From Acholeplasmataceae bacterium (GTDB lineage: Bacteria; Bacillota_I; Bacilli_A; Acholeplasmatales; Acholeplasmataceae), in assembly GCA_030656435.1 (NCBI GenBank), contig JAUSOA010000214.1:1-42026 (forward strand): 42,026 nucleotides of DNA, in the 5' to 3' direction. How positions within the stretch are numbered: the first letter of the stretch is position 1; every line of letters begins with the position of its first letter. The position numbers and the translations under genes are program-made. Shown here in pieces: positions 32,357 to 40,889 of this stretch. The notes beneath the pieces were generated by a model. It was not told the origin of the DNA and searched no databases. It worked only from the letters and a program-made list of their open reading frames with translations.

Positions 32357-33778
32357 TTATCCTTTTGTCCCGCTTCTACCGACGCCGGACATAATATATT
32401 TTCTTAATAATAAGAACACAATGATTAGTGGTATTGTAACAAGGGCACTTGCAGCAATCTGCATGTTAAACATTGTACGTGCATCTGTTCCACCAGTGGT
32501 AAAGTCTGCATCACGAAGGGCTGCTGAAATTAGCCAGTAGCTTCTACCTTCGTTTACATCCCCAACGGATGTAATTAATCTTGGCCAAATGAATGCATTC
32601 CATGAACCGATAACTGATAAAATCGTAATCGTGAAGATTGTTGGTCCAGCAATTGGAATCATGACTCTTGTTAAATATTTAAAATCTGATGATCCATCAA
32701 CCTTAGCTGCTTTATAAAGTGTATCGGGAATTTGCTTAAATGTTTGTCTAAGGAAGAAGATATAGAATACTGAGGTCATAAATGGAATAATCATCGCTAG
32801 GAAATATGAATTCGTTCCTGCTTCGCCACCGACCCAACCAACTCCTGCCTGACTAACTGTAAGGAAATTCGTTAGAATGTATAACTCGCCTGGAATCATC
32901 ATTGTCATCAAAAGTATAGAAAACATTGTTTCTCTACCCTTGAACTCAAGTCTTGCAAATGCGAATGCAGCAAGAATTGTAGTGATAATAGTTCCTACTG
33001 TTGAAATCACACCAACAATTAAAGTATTTTGGATGTATCTTCCAAAATCAACTTCTTGAAGTACATACTTAAAGTTCATCCATTGCATTTCTGATAATGC
33101 AATAAAGAATCTTGGATTATTGGTCACATTACTTTCATGGAATGTTTTAAGTGCTGTTAGAATCATCCAATAGAATGGGATAAAGATAAGTAGGGCGACG
33201 ATAGAAAGGAATAAGTAGGTTAAGAAATATCTAACGAAGCTTCTTAATGTTTGCTTTCTAATCACGCTTCTTAATTCTGATTCAGTTTCTTCATCCTTTG
33301 GTTTCTTAGTGAATATTTTTTTGATTCCATTCCAAATATTGATGGATGCTTGTTTATATCCATAATGCTCTGTTTCAATCAAAATCGATCTGGATAAATA
33401 TATCTTTAATCCTGCACTAATTGGATTGAGTACAAGCAGGGAAATCAATGCATTTGTGAATAAATTCGATGAAACCCAACGATTGTACTCATAAAACTCT
33501 CTATTCTTGGTTTTCTTATAATTAATGAATAGAAGTGGGAAAGTAACAATCATAAACATTGAAAGATAACTTAACCAAGTATTGAGGAGTGGTGTTGAGA
33601 CATCCATACCAAAAATATCATAATGGTAAATGGTTTCTAATACTGGAGCTGATTCTGGAACGATGATGAATGAAAATAAATACAAGAATAGTCCAAGATA
33701 CATTAGTAGGAAAAACAGGTCAACACCATGGATGATGTTTTCAAACTTTTTCGTTTGTTTTACGCGTTCTTTATTCAT
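32357..33778 (-). CDS. MalG-type ABC importer permease with N-terminal membrane extension
   Basis: C-terminal permease with EAA-like loop LPDTLYKAAKVDGSSDFKYLTRVMIPIAGP-type sequence (KQIPDTLYKAAKVDGSSDFKYLTRVMIPIAGPTIFT). Confidence 0.92.
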   Translation of the reverse strand: MNKERVKQTKKFENIIHGVDLFFLLMYLGLFLYLFSFIIVPESAPVLETIYHYDIFGMDVSTPLLNTWLSYLSMFMIVTFPLLFINYKKTKNREFYEYNRWVSSNLFTNALISLLVLNPISAGLKIYLSRSILIETEHYGYKQASINIWNGIKKIFTKKPKDEETESELRSVIRKQTLRSFVRYFLTYLFLSIVALLIFIPFYWMILTALKTFHESNVTNNPRFFIALSEMQWMNFKYVLQEVDFGRYIQNTLIVGVISTVGTIITTILAAFAFARLEFKGRETMFSILLMTMMIPGELYILTNFLTVSQAGVGWVGGEAGTNSYFLAMIIPFMTSVFYIFFLRQTFKQIPDTLYKAAKVDGSSDFKYLTRVMIPIAGPTIFTITILSVIGSWNAFIWPRLITSVGDVNEGRSYWLISAALRDADFTTGGTDARTMFNMQIAASALVTIPLIIVFLLLRKYIMSGVGRSGTKG

Positions 33779-33790
33779 GTTGTCATCCTC

Positions 33791-34816
33791 CTAGTAGTGA
33801 ACTCGCTTCTTACCTATATGCATTTGCAATAAAGTAAGAGCCAAAATGATCGCGAATAAGATGATGGATGCTGCTGCTGCTAAAGATAGATTTTCACCAC
33901 TAAAGATATAATCATAAATGTGGAAGACAATCGTCTTAAGGTTATAGTTTGCACCGCTCGGTGTTGCGCTATCACCAAAGATGGCAACAACCGATGAATA
34001 CGTCTTAAATGCACCAATAACAGATGTAACAACGATGTAGAATATCATCGGTGAAATCATCGGAACTGTAATTCTAGTAAAAACACGACGTTTAGGTGTT
34101 GCATCAATTGCTGCTGCTTGATAGTATTGAGCATCAATTCCTTGCATACCTGATAGGAATACCATGATTTTAAAAGCCATGCCATCCCAAACACCAAACG
34201 CAATTAAAACTGTCATAGCGCGCCAATAAGTTGCACCACGTTCAATCCAAGAAACCGGTTCAATTCCGAATAGCATGAAGAATTGGTTAACAATTCCTGA
34301 CTGACCACTCTTAAACATATATGCAAACACTAAACCGATTGCTAGTGTATTCGTGATATATGGAAGAAAGAAGATAGTTTGAAAGAAACTTTTTAGTGGC
34401 TTAATTGAATTTAAGGTCGCCGCAACAAATAGAGACGATAAAATTGAAATTGGTACAGAGATAAATACGATTGCTAATGTATTTAAAAGTACACTCGAAT
34501 TGGTATGACTTGAAGGCAAAATAAAGTTATCGGCACTTAATACCTTAATAAAGTTACCGAATACCGTATAGCCAGTAATACTTTCTACTAGTGTTCCATC
34601 AACACTGCGAATGTGTTGATATCCTGTATAAATTACCAATCTAAACGCATTTAGAATTGGGTAAAACGTAAATACTGCTAGCAAAATCAATGCTGGCGAT
34701 AAATAGATTAAAGCCTTTGCCCATGATGGGAGGTTTGGATTGAGGTGAAGCTTTTCTCTTAATCTAACGAAGAAGTTTCTTGTACTCCACACCCAGTTTT
34801 GTAGTGTGTTCTTCAT
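33791..34816 (-). CDS. MalF-type ABC importer permease
   Basis: ALIYLSPALILLAVFTFYPILNAFRLV and EAA-like loop DAQYYQAAAIDATPKRRVFTRITVPMISPMIFY. Confidence 0.93.
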   Translation of the reverse strand: MKNTLQNWVWSTRNFFVRLREKLHLNPNLPSWAKALIYLSPALILLAVFTFYPILNAFRLVIYTGYQHIRSVDGTLVESITGYTVFGNFIKVLSADNFILPSSHTNSSVLLNTLAIVFISVPISILSSLFVAATLNSIKPLKSFFQTIFFLPYITNTLAIGLVFAYMFKSGQSGIVNQFFMLFGIEPVSWIERGATYWRAMTVLIAFGVWDGMAFKIMVFLSGMQGIDAQYYQAAAIDATPKRRVFTRITVPMISPMIFYIVVTSVIGAFKTYSSVVAIFGDSATPSGANYNLKTIVFHIYDYIFSGENLSLAAAASIILFAIILALTLLQMHIGKKRVHY

Positions 34817-35862
34817 TTGATAATGTCACCACTTTCAGTATCGAAGAGGTAAATCTTTCCTTCACGAACTGTAAGAATGATTGCGTCTGCTTCATTATAG
34901 GTTTCAGAATCAACAAGTGCGCGCACTTGTGTATCACCAATATTGAAACGAATCATGGTATCTCTACCAATAACATCTACTTCTGGTTCACTTACGGATA
35001 GACCTACTTTGTCAATTCTAAAGTCCTCTGGTCTTAGACCTACATCATAAATACCATTTTTAGCTTTCTTCGGACCGAATTCAATGCCTTCGATGTAAAG
35101 TTTATTAGATTTAATTTCTCCTTTAATAATATTAATTGGAGGATTTCCTAAAAATTTAGCTACGAAAATGTTATGAGGGTTTGTATATACATTTTGTGGA
35201 GCGTCTTTTTGAAGCTCGATACCGTTATTCATTACAACAATTTCATCAGAAATACTCATCGCTTCTTCCTGGTCATGTGTAACGAAAATGGTTGTGATTC
35301 CTGTTTCTTTTTGAATACGCTTGATTTCTTCTCTTGTTTGAAGGCGAAGTCTCGCATCGAGGTTTGATAGTGGCTCATCAAGTAGAAGAACACGTGGCTT
35401 TTTAACAAGTGCTCTCGCAATTGCAACACGCTGTTGTTGTCCACCTGAAAGCTGTGCAGGCTTCTTATCTAATTGATCCTCGATACCAACGAGCTTAGCC
35501 ATTTCAATAACACGTGCTAAAGCTTCTTCTCTTTCAATCTTCAAATTTTCAAGAGGAAACATAATATTTTGGCGTACTGTCATGTGTGGATAGAGAGCAT
35601 AGTTTTGAAAAACTAAACCAATACCTCTCTTGTCTGATGACAGCTTAGTGACTTCTTCATCACCAAAAAATATTTTTCCTTCTGTAGGTTTGTGTAGCCC
35701 TGCAATCATAAATAATGTTGTCGTTTTTCCACAACCTGATGGCCCAAGTAATCCTACGAGTTTTCCTGAAGGGATAACCAAATCCATATGATCTACTGCT
35801 CTTGTTTCTCTCCCTGTCTTGTCGACAAAGATTTTGGTTAAATTCTCTAATCTAATATCCAT
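34813..35862 (-). CDS. MsmX/UgpC/MalK-type importer ATPase
   Basis: GPSGCGKTTTLFMIAGL, LSGGQQQRVAIARALVKKPRVLLLDEPLSNLDARLR, C-terminal TOBE-like VGLRPEDF. Confidence 0.95.
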   Translation of the reverse strand: MDIRLENLTKIFVDKTGRETRAVDHMDLVIPSGKLVGLLGPSGCGKTTTLFMIAGLHKPTEGKIFFGDEEVTKLSSDKRGIGLVFQNYALYPHMTVRQNIMFPLENLKIEREEALARVIEMAKLVGIEDQLDKKPAQLSGGQQQRVAIARALVKKPRVLLLDEPLSNLDARLRLQTREEIKRIQKETGITTIFVTHDQEEAMSISDEIVVMNNGIELQKDAPQNVYTNPHNIFVAKFLGNPPINIIKGEIKSNKLYIEGIEFGPKKAKNGIYDVGLRPEDFRIDKVGLSVSEPEVDVIGRDTMIRFNIGDTQVRALVDSETYNEADAIILTVREGKIYLFDTESGDIIK

Positions 35863-35922
35863 GTTGATCCTATACTCCTTATGTATATATTTTCCTTTAT
35901 TTAAAAATAAAAGTCCCTCGGG

Positions 35923-36015
35923 TTATCCCAAAAGCACTCTAGACTCTAGATATGAAAAAACGATAAATCTCGTTTCCATATAATATGTTTGAATAGTATT
36001 TTGTTCCACTAACAT
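35923..36015 (-). CDS. Candidate small ORF/leader peptide (30 aa)
   Basis: Reverse strand GAGGTGAGTAGTT-ATG; MLVEQNTIQTYYMETRFIVFSYLESRVLLG then TAA; lies between predicted promoter and importer ATPase. Confidence 0.45.
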   Translation of the reverse strand: MLVEQNTIQTYYMETRFIVFSYLESRVLLG

Positions 36016-36037
36016 AACTACTCACCTCAACAATTGT

Positions 36038-36066
36038 ATTATATAATAATAAGTTCGAAAATACAA
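36038..36066 (-). promoter_or_regulatory. Predicted sigma-A promoter of the importer operon
   Basis: Reverse strand TTGTAT-17 bp-TATAAT. Confidence 0.65.
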
Positions 36067-36121
36067 TTGAAAACGAGTGCTTAAGGATGTAAATTTACCA
36101 AAATTTTTCAAACAAAAAATA

Positions 36122-36135
36122 TGAAAGCGCTTTTA
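36122..36135. promoter_or_regulatory. cre-like / LacI-family operator candidate
   Basis: TGAAAGCGCTTTTA with palindromic core AAAGCGCTTT upstream of the predicted -35. Confidence 0.5.
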
Positions 36136-36209
36136 GGGGTAATTAGATTATAGTATTTTAGAATATGTTTGTCAATAAAAGAATTATGAATTACGATATT
36201 AACGTAAAA

Positions 36210-36230
36210 AAAACACCTATAGGTGTTTTA
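36210..36230 (-). terminator. Intrinsic terminator downstream of speE
   Basis: AACACCTATAGGTGTT palindrome, reverse strand followed by a run of T. Confidence 0.8.
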
Positions 36231-36236
36231 TTTATT

Positions 36237-37082
36237 CTATATTTTGACTAATTTTTCTTTGACGTAATTGGGTAGTCCAAATGACCCCTTGTGAACATCA
36301 CTGTTATAGTACTTTGTTGGGTATCCGAGTTCTTCAATCTTCGACCCTTTGAAATCTTTAATTGGGTCATATTTTTTCGATGCAAATCCGAATAACCAAT
36401 GGCCAGATGGATATGTCGGAATAAATGCTTGGTAAACCTTTGCGATTGGAAAAAGAGAGGTTATTTTTTGGTGTGCTCTCTTCATTTCTTGAGACTCTTT
36501 ATCGAAATAAGGACTCTCGTGTTGATTGATTAAAATACCGTCTTTAGCTAAAATCCGATAGCAATTTTGGTAAAATTCAATGGTGAATAGCCCCTCCCCT
36601 GGGCCAATAGGGTCGGTTGAGTCAACAATAATTAAATCATAGATTTTTTCTGTATTTTTTACGTATAGAAGTCCATCTTCAAATTTCATTGAAACTCTTG
36701 GATCTGTTAATCCAGTGGTTGTGATTTGAAAATGCTTTTGACATGCCCTAACAACACTTTCATCGATTTCAACCATGTCAATCTTCTCTATGGATGGATA
36801 TCTGGTGAGTTCTCTTACCGATCCTCCATCACCGCCACCAATGACTAAAACATTTTGAATACCTGGATTGACTGACATTGGAGTATGGACTATCATTTCA
36901 TGATAAATGAATTCATCCTTTTCGTTTGCCATCATGATTCCATCTAATGTGAAAAAGCGTCCAAGTTCATAGGAATCATACACCTCTAACTGCTGGAATG
37001 GTGTTGTCTCGCTATAGATATGACTTTTAATTCTAACTGAAAAGTTAATATTGGGAGTCCATTTTTCTGTAAACCAGCTCAT
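36237..37082 (-). CDS. speE: Spermidine synthase (polyamine aminopropyltransferase)
   Basis: VLVIGGGDGGSVRELTRYPSIEKIDMVEID, DLIIVDSTDPIGPGEGLFT. Confidence 0.95.
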   Translation of the reverse strand: MSWFTEKWTPNINFSVRIKSHIYSETTPFQQLEVYDSYELGRFFTLDGIMMANEKDEFIYHEMIVHTPMSVNPGIQNVLVIGGGDGGSVRELTRYPSIEKIDMVEIDESVVRACQKHFQITTTGLTDPRVSMKFEDGLLYVKNTEKIYDLIIVDSTDPIGPGEGLFTIEFYQNCYRILAKDGILINQHESPYFDKESQEMKRAHQKITSLFPIAKVYQAFIPTYPSGHWLFGFASKKYDPIKDFKGSKIEELGYPTKYYNSDVHKGSFGLPNYVKEKLVKI

Positions 37083-37092
37083 ACAATTCCTC

Positions 37093-37896
37093 CTATTTCA
37101 TATGTGGAATATTCATTCCATAAAATATTTCTGCGATTTCTTTATTAATATCTATTTTTATTTTTGCTTTTTCTTCTTCTGCAAGATCACTTTCAGTCAC
37201 ATTGAATATATAGTTATCAAGGATAAATTGATTCAGCATCATTTTTGTATGGAAAATATTAGAGTGATCTAGATTGACATCAATCAGGTTGTATTTTTTA
37301 AGTGTATCCTCATTAATATAATCTTGAATCGAACTAATCGCGTGATCAATGTAGTGTTTATTGCCCTCTAAATCTCTAGTAAATCCTCTAACACGATAAT
37401 CCATAATGATAACATCTGAATCAAAGCTCTGGATTAGATAATCTAATGCTTTAATAGGTGAAATCTTACCGCACGTCGATACATCAATATCTACTCTAAA
37501 TGTAGAAATATTTTGATCTGGGTGTGACTCGGGGTAGGTGTGAACTGTTAAGTGGCTCTTATCTAGATGTCCGACGACACTTTCTTTGCAAGGAACTAAA
37601 CCTTGATTACATGAGGGATCTAAAACACTTTGATCGACCATCTCTTCAGCAATCATAATGGTAACACTTGCCCCTTGGGGATCATAGTCTTGTTTCGCAA
37701 TGTTTAATACATTTGCTCCTATAATTTTTGTAACATCATTTAATATTCTCGTCAATCTTTCAGAATTATACTGATCATCAATATATTCAATATAGGCTTT
37801 TCTTTCTTCTACAGTTCTTGTGTAGCATACATCGTAGATATTGAAGCTCAAAGTTTTCGTTAAATTGTTAAATCCATATAGTTTTATTTTTTCCAT
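37093..37896 (-). CDS. speD: S-adenosylmethionine decarboxylase proenzyme, E. coli-type SpeD
   Basis: [69 protein letters not shown]. Confidence 0.95.
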   Translation of the reverse strand: MEKIKLYGFNNLTKTLSFNIYDVCYTRTVEERKAYIEYIDDQYNSERLTRILNDVTKIIGANVLNIAKQDYDPQGASVTIMIAEEMVDQSVLDPSCNQGLVPCKESVVGHLDKSHLTVHTYPESHPDQNISTFRVDIDVSTCGKISPIKALDYLIQSFDSDVIIMDYRVRGFTRDLEGNKHYIDHAISSIQDYINEDTLKKYNLIDVNLDHSNIFHTKMMLNQFILDNYIFNVTESDLAEEEKAKIKIDINKEIAEIFYGMNIPHMK

Positions 37897-37990
37897 ATTT
37901 GTTCTCCTGTTTAGCAATATTAAACCCTTGGTTTAGTAACCGTAACTATTTTATCACAATCGCTAAATTTATCAACCTTTTTCTAAAAGA

Positions 37991-38008
37991 AAAGGCCAAA
38001 CGGCCTTT
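37991..38008 (-). terminator. Intrinsic terminator downstream of asnS
   Basis: AAAGGCCAAACGGCCTTT, reverse strand followed by TTCTTTT. Confidence 0.75.
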
Positions 38009-38010
38009 AA

Positions 38011-39402
38011 TTAAAATTCACAGTTCTTTGGCGTTCTTGGGAACGGAATCACATCTCTAATATTTTCTACCCCTGATAGATACATAATCAGTCTTTCAAA
38101 ACCTAAACCAAATCCTGAATGGACACATCCACCATATTTTCTCAAGTCGATGTACCAATCTAGATCATCCCTAGGAACACCCATTTCGTCCATGCGCTTA
38201 ATCAGGTAATCAAGTCTTTCTTCTCTTTGGGACCCTCCGATAAGTTCACCGCTTCCAGGAACGAGTAAATCCATAGCAGCAACTGTTTTTTGATCATCGT
38301 TTACTCTCATATAGAAAGCCTTGATATCCTTTGGCCAGTCTGTAACAAATACAGGGCTTTGGAAGTATCTATCGGTTAAGAACTTTTCATGTTCAGTATT
38401 GATATCTTGCCCGTGTACTGGTTTGTTTTCAAACTTAATACCACTATTTAATAAAATATCAATTGCTTCTTTATGAGTAACTCTTGCGAAAGGAGTTGTT
38501 AAAACCTTGAGCAGACGTTCGGTTAATCCTTTTTCAACGAATTGATCAAAGAAAACCATCTCTTCAGGGAGCTTCTCGAAGACATATTTGATGATATACT
38601 TCACCATATCTTCAGCGATTTCCATGTTTTTATTTAAATCAGCAAAAGCCATTTCAGGCTCAATCATCCAGAACTCTGATGCATGTCTTACTGTATTTGA
38701 GTTTTCTGCTCTAAATGTTGGTCCAAACGTATAAACATTTTTGAAAGCGAGTGCAAATGTTTCTGCCTCGAGTTGTCCGGTTACAGTTAAGTTCGTTCTC
38801 TTACCAAAGAAATCCTTCTTGAAATCTACAGTTTTATCATCATTCATCGGGATTTTTTCTAGTGGGAGTGTGGTAACTCCAAATGTTTGCCCAGCACCCT
38901 CTCCATCGTTACCCGTGATGATTGGTGTATGTGTATAAATAAATCCTTTACTCTGGAAAAATTCATGGACTGCAAAAGCAGCTACACTTCTCATTCTAAA
39001 CACAGCGTGAAACAGGTTGGTTCTCGCTCTTAAATGAGCAACCTCTCTTAAAAATTCTCTTGTATGTCTTTTAGGCTGGATTGGGTAGTCTTCAGGTGAA
39101 TCTCCTAGAAGCTCGATATATGTTGCTTTAATCTCAAAAGGTTGCTTTGCTTCTGGCGTTAGTAATAAAACCCCTTTAACTAAAATTGAACTACCAACTC
39201 TAATTTTTTGAACATCCTTGAAATTTTGAAGCTTAGATTCCTCATAAACCACTTGAATTGTATCGAAAAAAGTTCCATCGTGAAAGTTGATAAAACCGAA
39301 TTCTTTTTGTGCTCTATTGTTACGAACCCAACCGTGTAAAATGAGTTCTTTATTCAATTGGGAATCGGTACTTCTATAAATCTTTTTTACTGTAGTTTCC
39401 AT
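38011..39402 (-). CDS. asnS: Asparaginyl-tRNA synthetase
   Basis: Class II aaRS of AsnS type: FQSKGFIYTHTPIITGNDGEGAGQTF, FRAENSNTVRHASEFWMIEPEMAF, GLGFERLIMYLSGVENIRDVIPFPRTP; T-box with Asn specifier upstream. Confidence 0.97.
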   Translation of the reverse strand: METTVKKIYRSTDSQLNKELILHGWVRNNRAQKEFGFINFHDGTFFDTIQVVYEESKLQNFKDVQKIRVGSSILVKGVLLLTPEAKQPFEIKATYIELLGDSPEDYPIQPKRHTREFLREVAHLRARTNLFHAVFRMRSVAAFAVHEFFQSKGFIYTHTPIITGNDGEGAGQTFGVTTLPLEKIPMNDDKTVDFKKDFFGKRTNLTVTGQLEAETFALAFKNVYTFGPTFRAENSNTVRHASEFWMIEPEMAFADLNKNMEIAEDMVKYIIKYVFEKLPEEMVFFDQFVEKGLTERLLKVLTTPFARVTHKEAIDILLNSGIKFENKPVHGQDINTEHEKFLTDRYFQSPVFVTDWPKDIKAFYMRVNDDQKTVAAMDLLVPGSGELIGGSQREERLDYLIKRMDEMGVPRDDLDWYIDLRKYGGCVHSGFGLGFERLIMYLSGVENIRDVIPFPRTPKNCEF

Positions 39403-39449
39403 AAATACTCCTTTAGTATCAATATGATTACAAAGCCAACAAGTCGTTT

Positions 39450-39690
39450 AAAAATAAAACGCCCTCAGAATAATCTAAGGACGTAAAATATACGCGGTAC
39501 CACCTTAGTTCTAGAATTAAATTCTAGCCCTCGAAACTCTTAACGCGAGTGCACGGACAGGTCTACTTTTTAATCATTTCTTCTGTCTCTCCAAGTGTTT
39601 TTCACATTCCTATTTTGATCAGGCTTACACCATCCCTGACTCGCTAACAAAACATCTGAAATGTTACTCTCTCTTCATCGATTTACAACT
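39450..39690 (-). ncRNA. T-box riboswitch (tRNA-Asn) controlling asnS
   Basis: Reverse strand stem I GCGAGTCAGGGATGGTGTAAGCCTGA, candidate specifier AAC at 39597-39599, T-box AAGGTGGTACCGCG (39493-39504), terminator ACGTCCTTAGATTATTCTGAGGGCGTTTTATTTTT. Confidence 0.95.
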
Positions 39691-39691
39691 T

Positions 39692-39720
39692 ATTATAACC
39701 TTAATAATAGCATTTGTCAA
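39692..39720 (-). promoter_or_regulatory. Promoter of the T-box/asnS transcript
   Basis: Reverse strand TTGACA-17 bp-TATAAT; the -35 overlaps the rmuC stop codon. Confidence 0.85.
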
Positions 39721-40877
39721 TTCTCTTCGACTTCATTCACATCTTCAATCTCTTCTAGATTATCGTCTTCGATTGCATCAAATTTTGCATCCGAAATATG
39801 CTTAAATTTCGTACTGATTTTTTTACTAGTGATATCAACATTTTCTGCACTTTTAGCAACACTGTCAATTGATTTTTTGAGCTTATCCCAGCGATCTACA
39901 TACCGTCTAAATTCATCTCCAAGTTTTTTAAGTTCAGTAACAATCACTTGTGCTTGCTCATCACGTTCCATATTTGCAGCAACCATTTGAACCATCGATA
40001 ATGTCGAAAATAGTGTCGTAGGAGATACTATCCATACTCTATTTTTTTGAGCATAATCATTTAAGTCCTCATGATATGCAGCAATTTCAGCAAATATTGC
40101 CTCAGCAGGTATAAACATAAACGCTTGGTCACTTGTTTCACCAAAAACTATATATTTGTTTTTTATATCATCAATATGCTTTTTAACATCTCTTTTAAAG
40201 TCTTTTGTAGCTTGAGCACGGTCTGCATCCCCTAAGCTACGATCCACCATTCGCTTATAGTTATCCAATGGGAATTTAGAGTCGACCGCGACCATTCCCA
40301 TAGGCTCTGGGGCATAGATCACTGCATCAGCGATAGAACTATTTGACAAGGTCTTCTGTTTTCCATAAAGATTAGTCGTTTCACCAAAAACTGCAGAAAG
40401 TAGTTGATACAACTGTACTTCACCAAATATTCCTCTCGTTTTCTTATCGGTAAGTAGAACATTGAGTGATACAACTTCACCTGATAGAGATTCAATCTTC
40501 TTTTGAGCCTCATCAATTCTTCCAAGTCTTTCAATAACATCCGTAAAAGTCTTATTGGTTTTATCGAATCCTGATGTGAGTCTAATTTCAACTTTTTCGT
40601 TGATTTCCTTCATTTGGCGATCGATATGTTGCATCATGTTTTCTTTAAAAGCATTCAAATCTGTTTGACTAGATTTGCTTGAATCTCCAAATAATTTACC
40701 CATTTCGTACTTCAAATCTCCATATTCCTTTTGAAAATAGAGCTTGAGTTCGTTTTGAGCCTTGGTTGCTTCCGTTAAATCAACTTCTTGTATGATAGGT
40801 TTTGATAGTTTTATCCACACAAAAACCACCAATCCAATCACAATAACTAACAATCCGATAATAATATACTCTAACAT
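39717..40877 (-). CDS. rmuC: RmuC family protein
   Basis: N-terminal TM, coiled coil, TRGIFGEVQLYQLLSAVFGE, VAVDSKFPLDNYKRMVD, FMFIPAEAIFAEI. Confidence 0.93.
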   Translation of the reverse strand: MLEYIIIGLLVIVIGLVVFVWIKLSKPIIQEVDLTEATKAQNELKLYFQKEYGDLKYEMGKLFGDSSKSSQTDLNAFKENMMQHIDRQMKEINEKVEIRLTSGFDKTNKTFTDVIERLGRIDEAQKKIESLSGEVVSLNVLLTDKKTRGIFGEVQLYQLLSAVFGETTNLYGKQKTLSNSSIADAVIYAPEPMGMVAVDSKFPLDNYKRMVDRSLGDADRAQATKDFKRDVKKHIDDIKNKYIVFGETSDQAFMFIPAEAIFAEIAAYHEDLNDYAQKNRVWIVSPTTLFSTLSMVQMVAANMERDEQAQVIVTELKKLGDEFRRYVDRWDKLKKSIDSVAKSAENVDITSKKISTKFKHISDAKFDAIEDDNLEEIEDVNEVEEN

Positions 40878-40889
40878 GAATTCCCCTCC

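Noticed and set aside
24007-36236. Accessory region as a mobile element or prophage
   Set aside because: No integrase, transposase, phage genes, tRNA target or flanking direct repeats were seen
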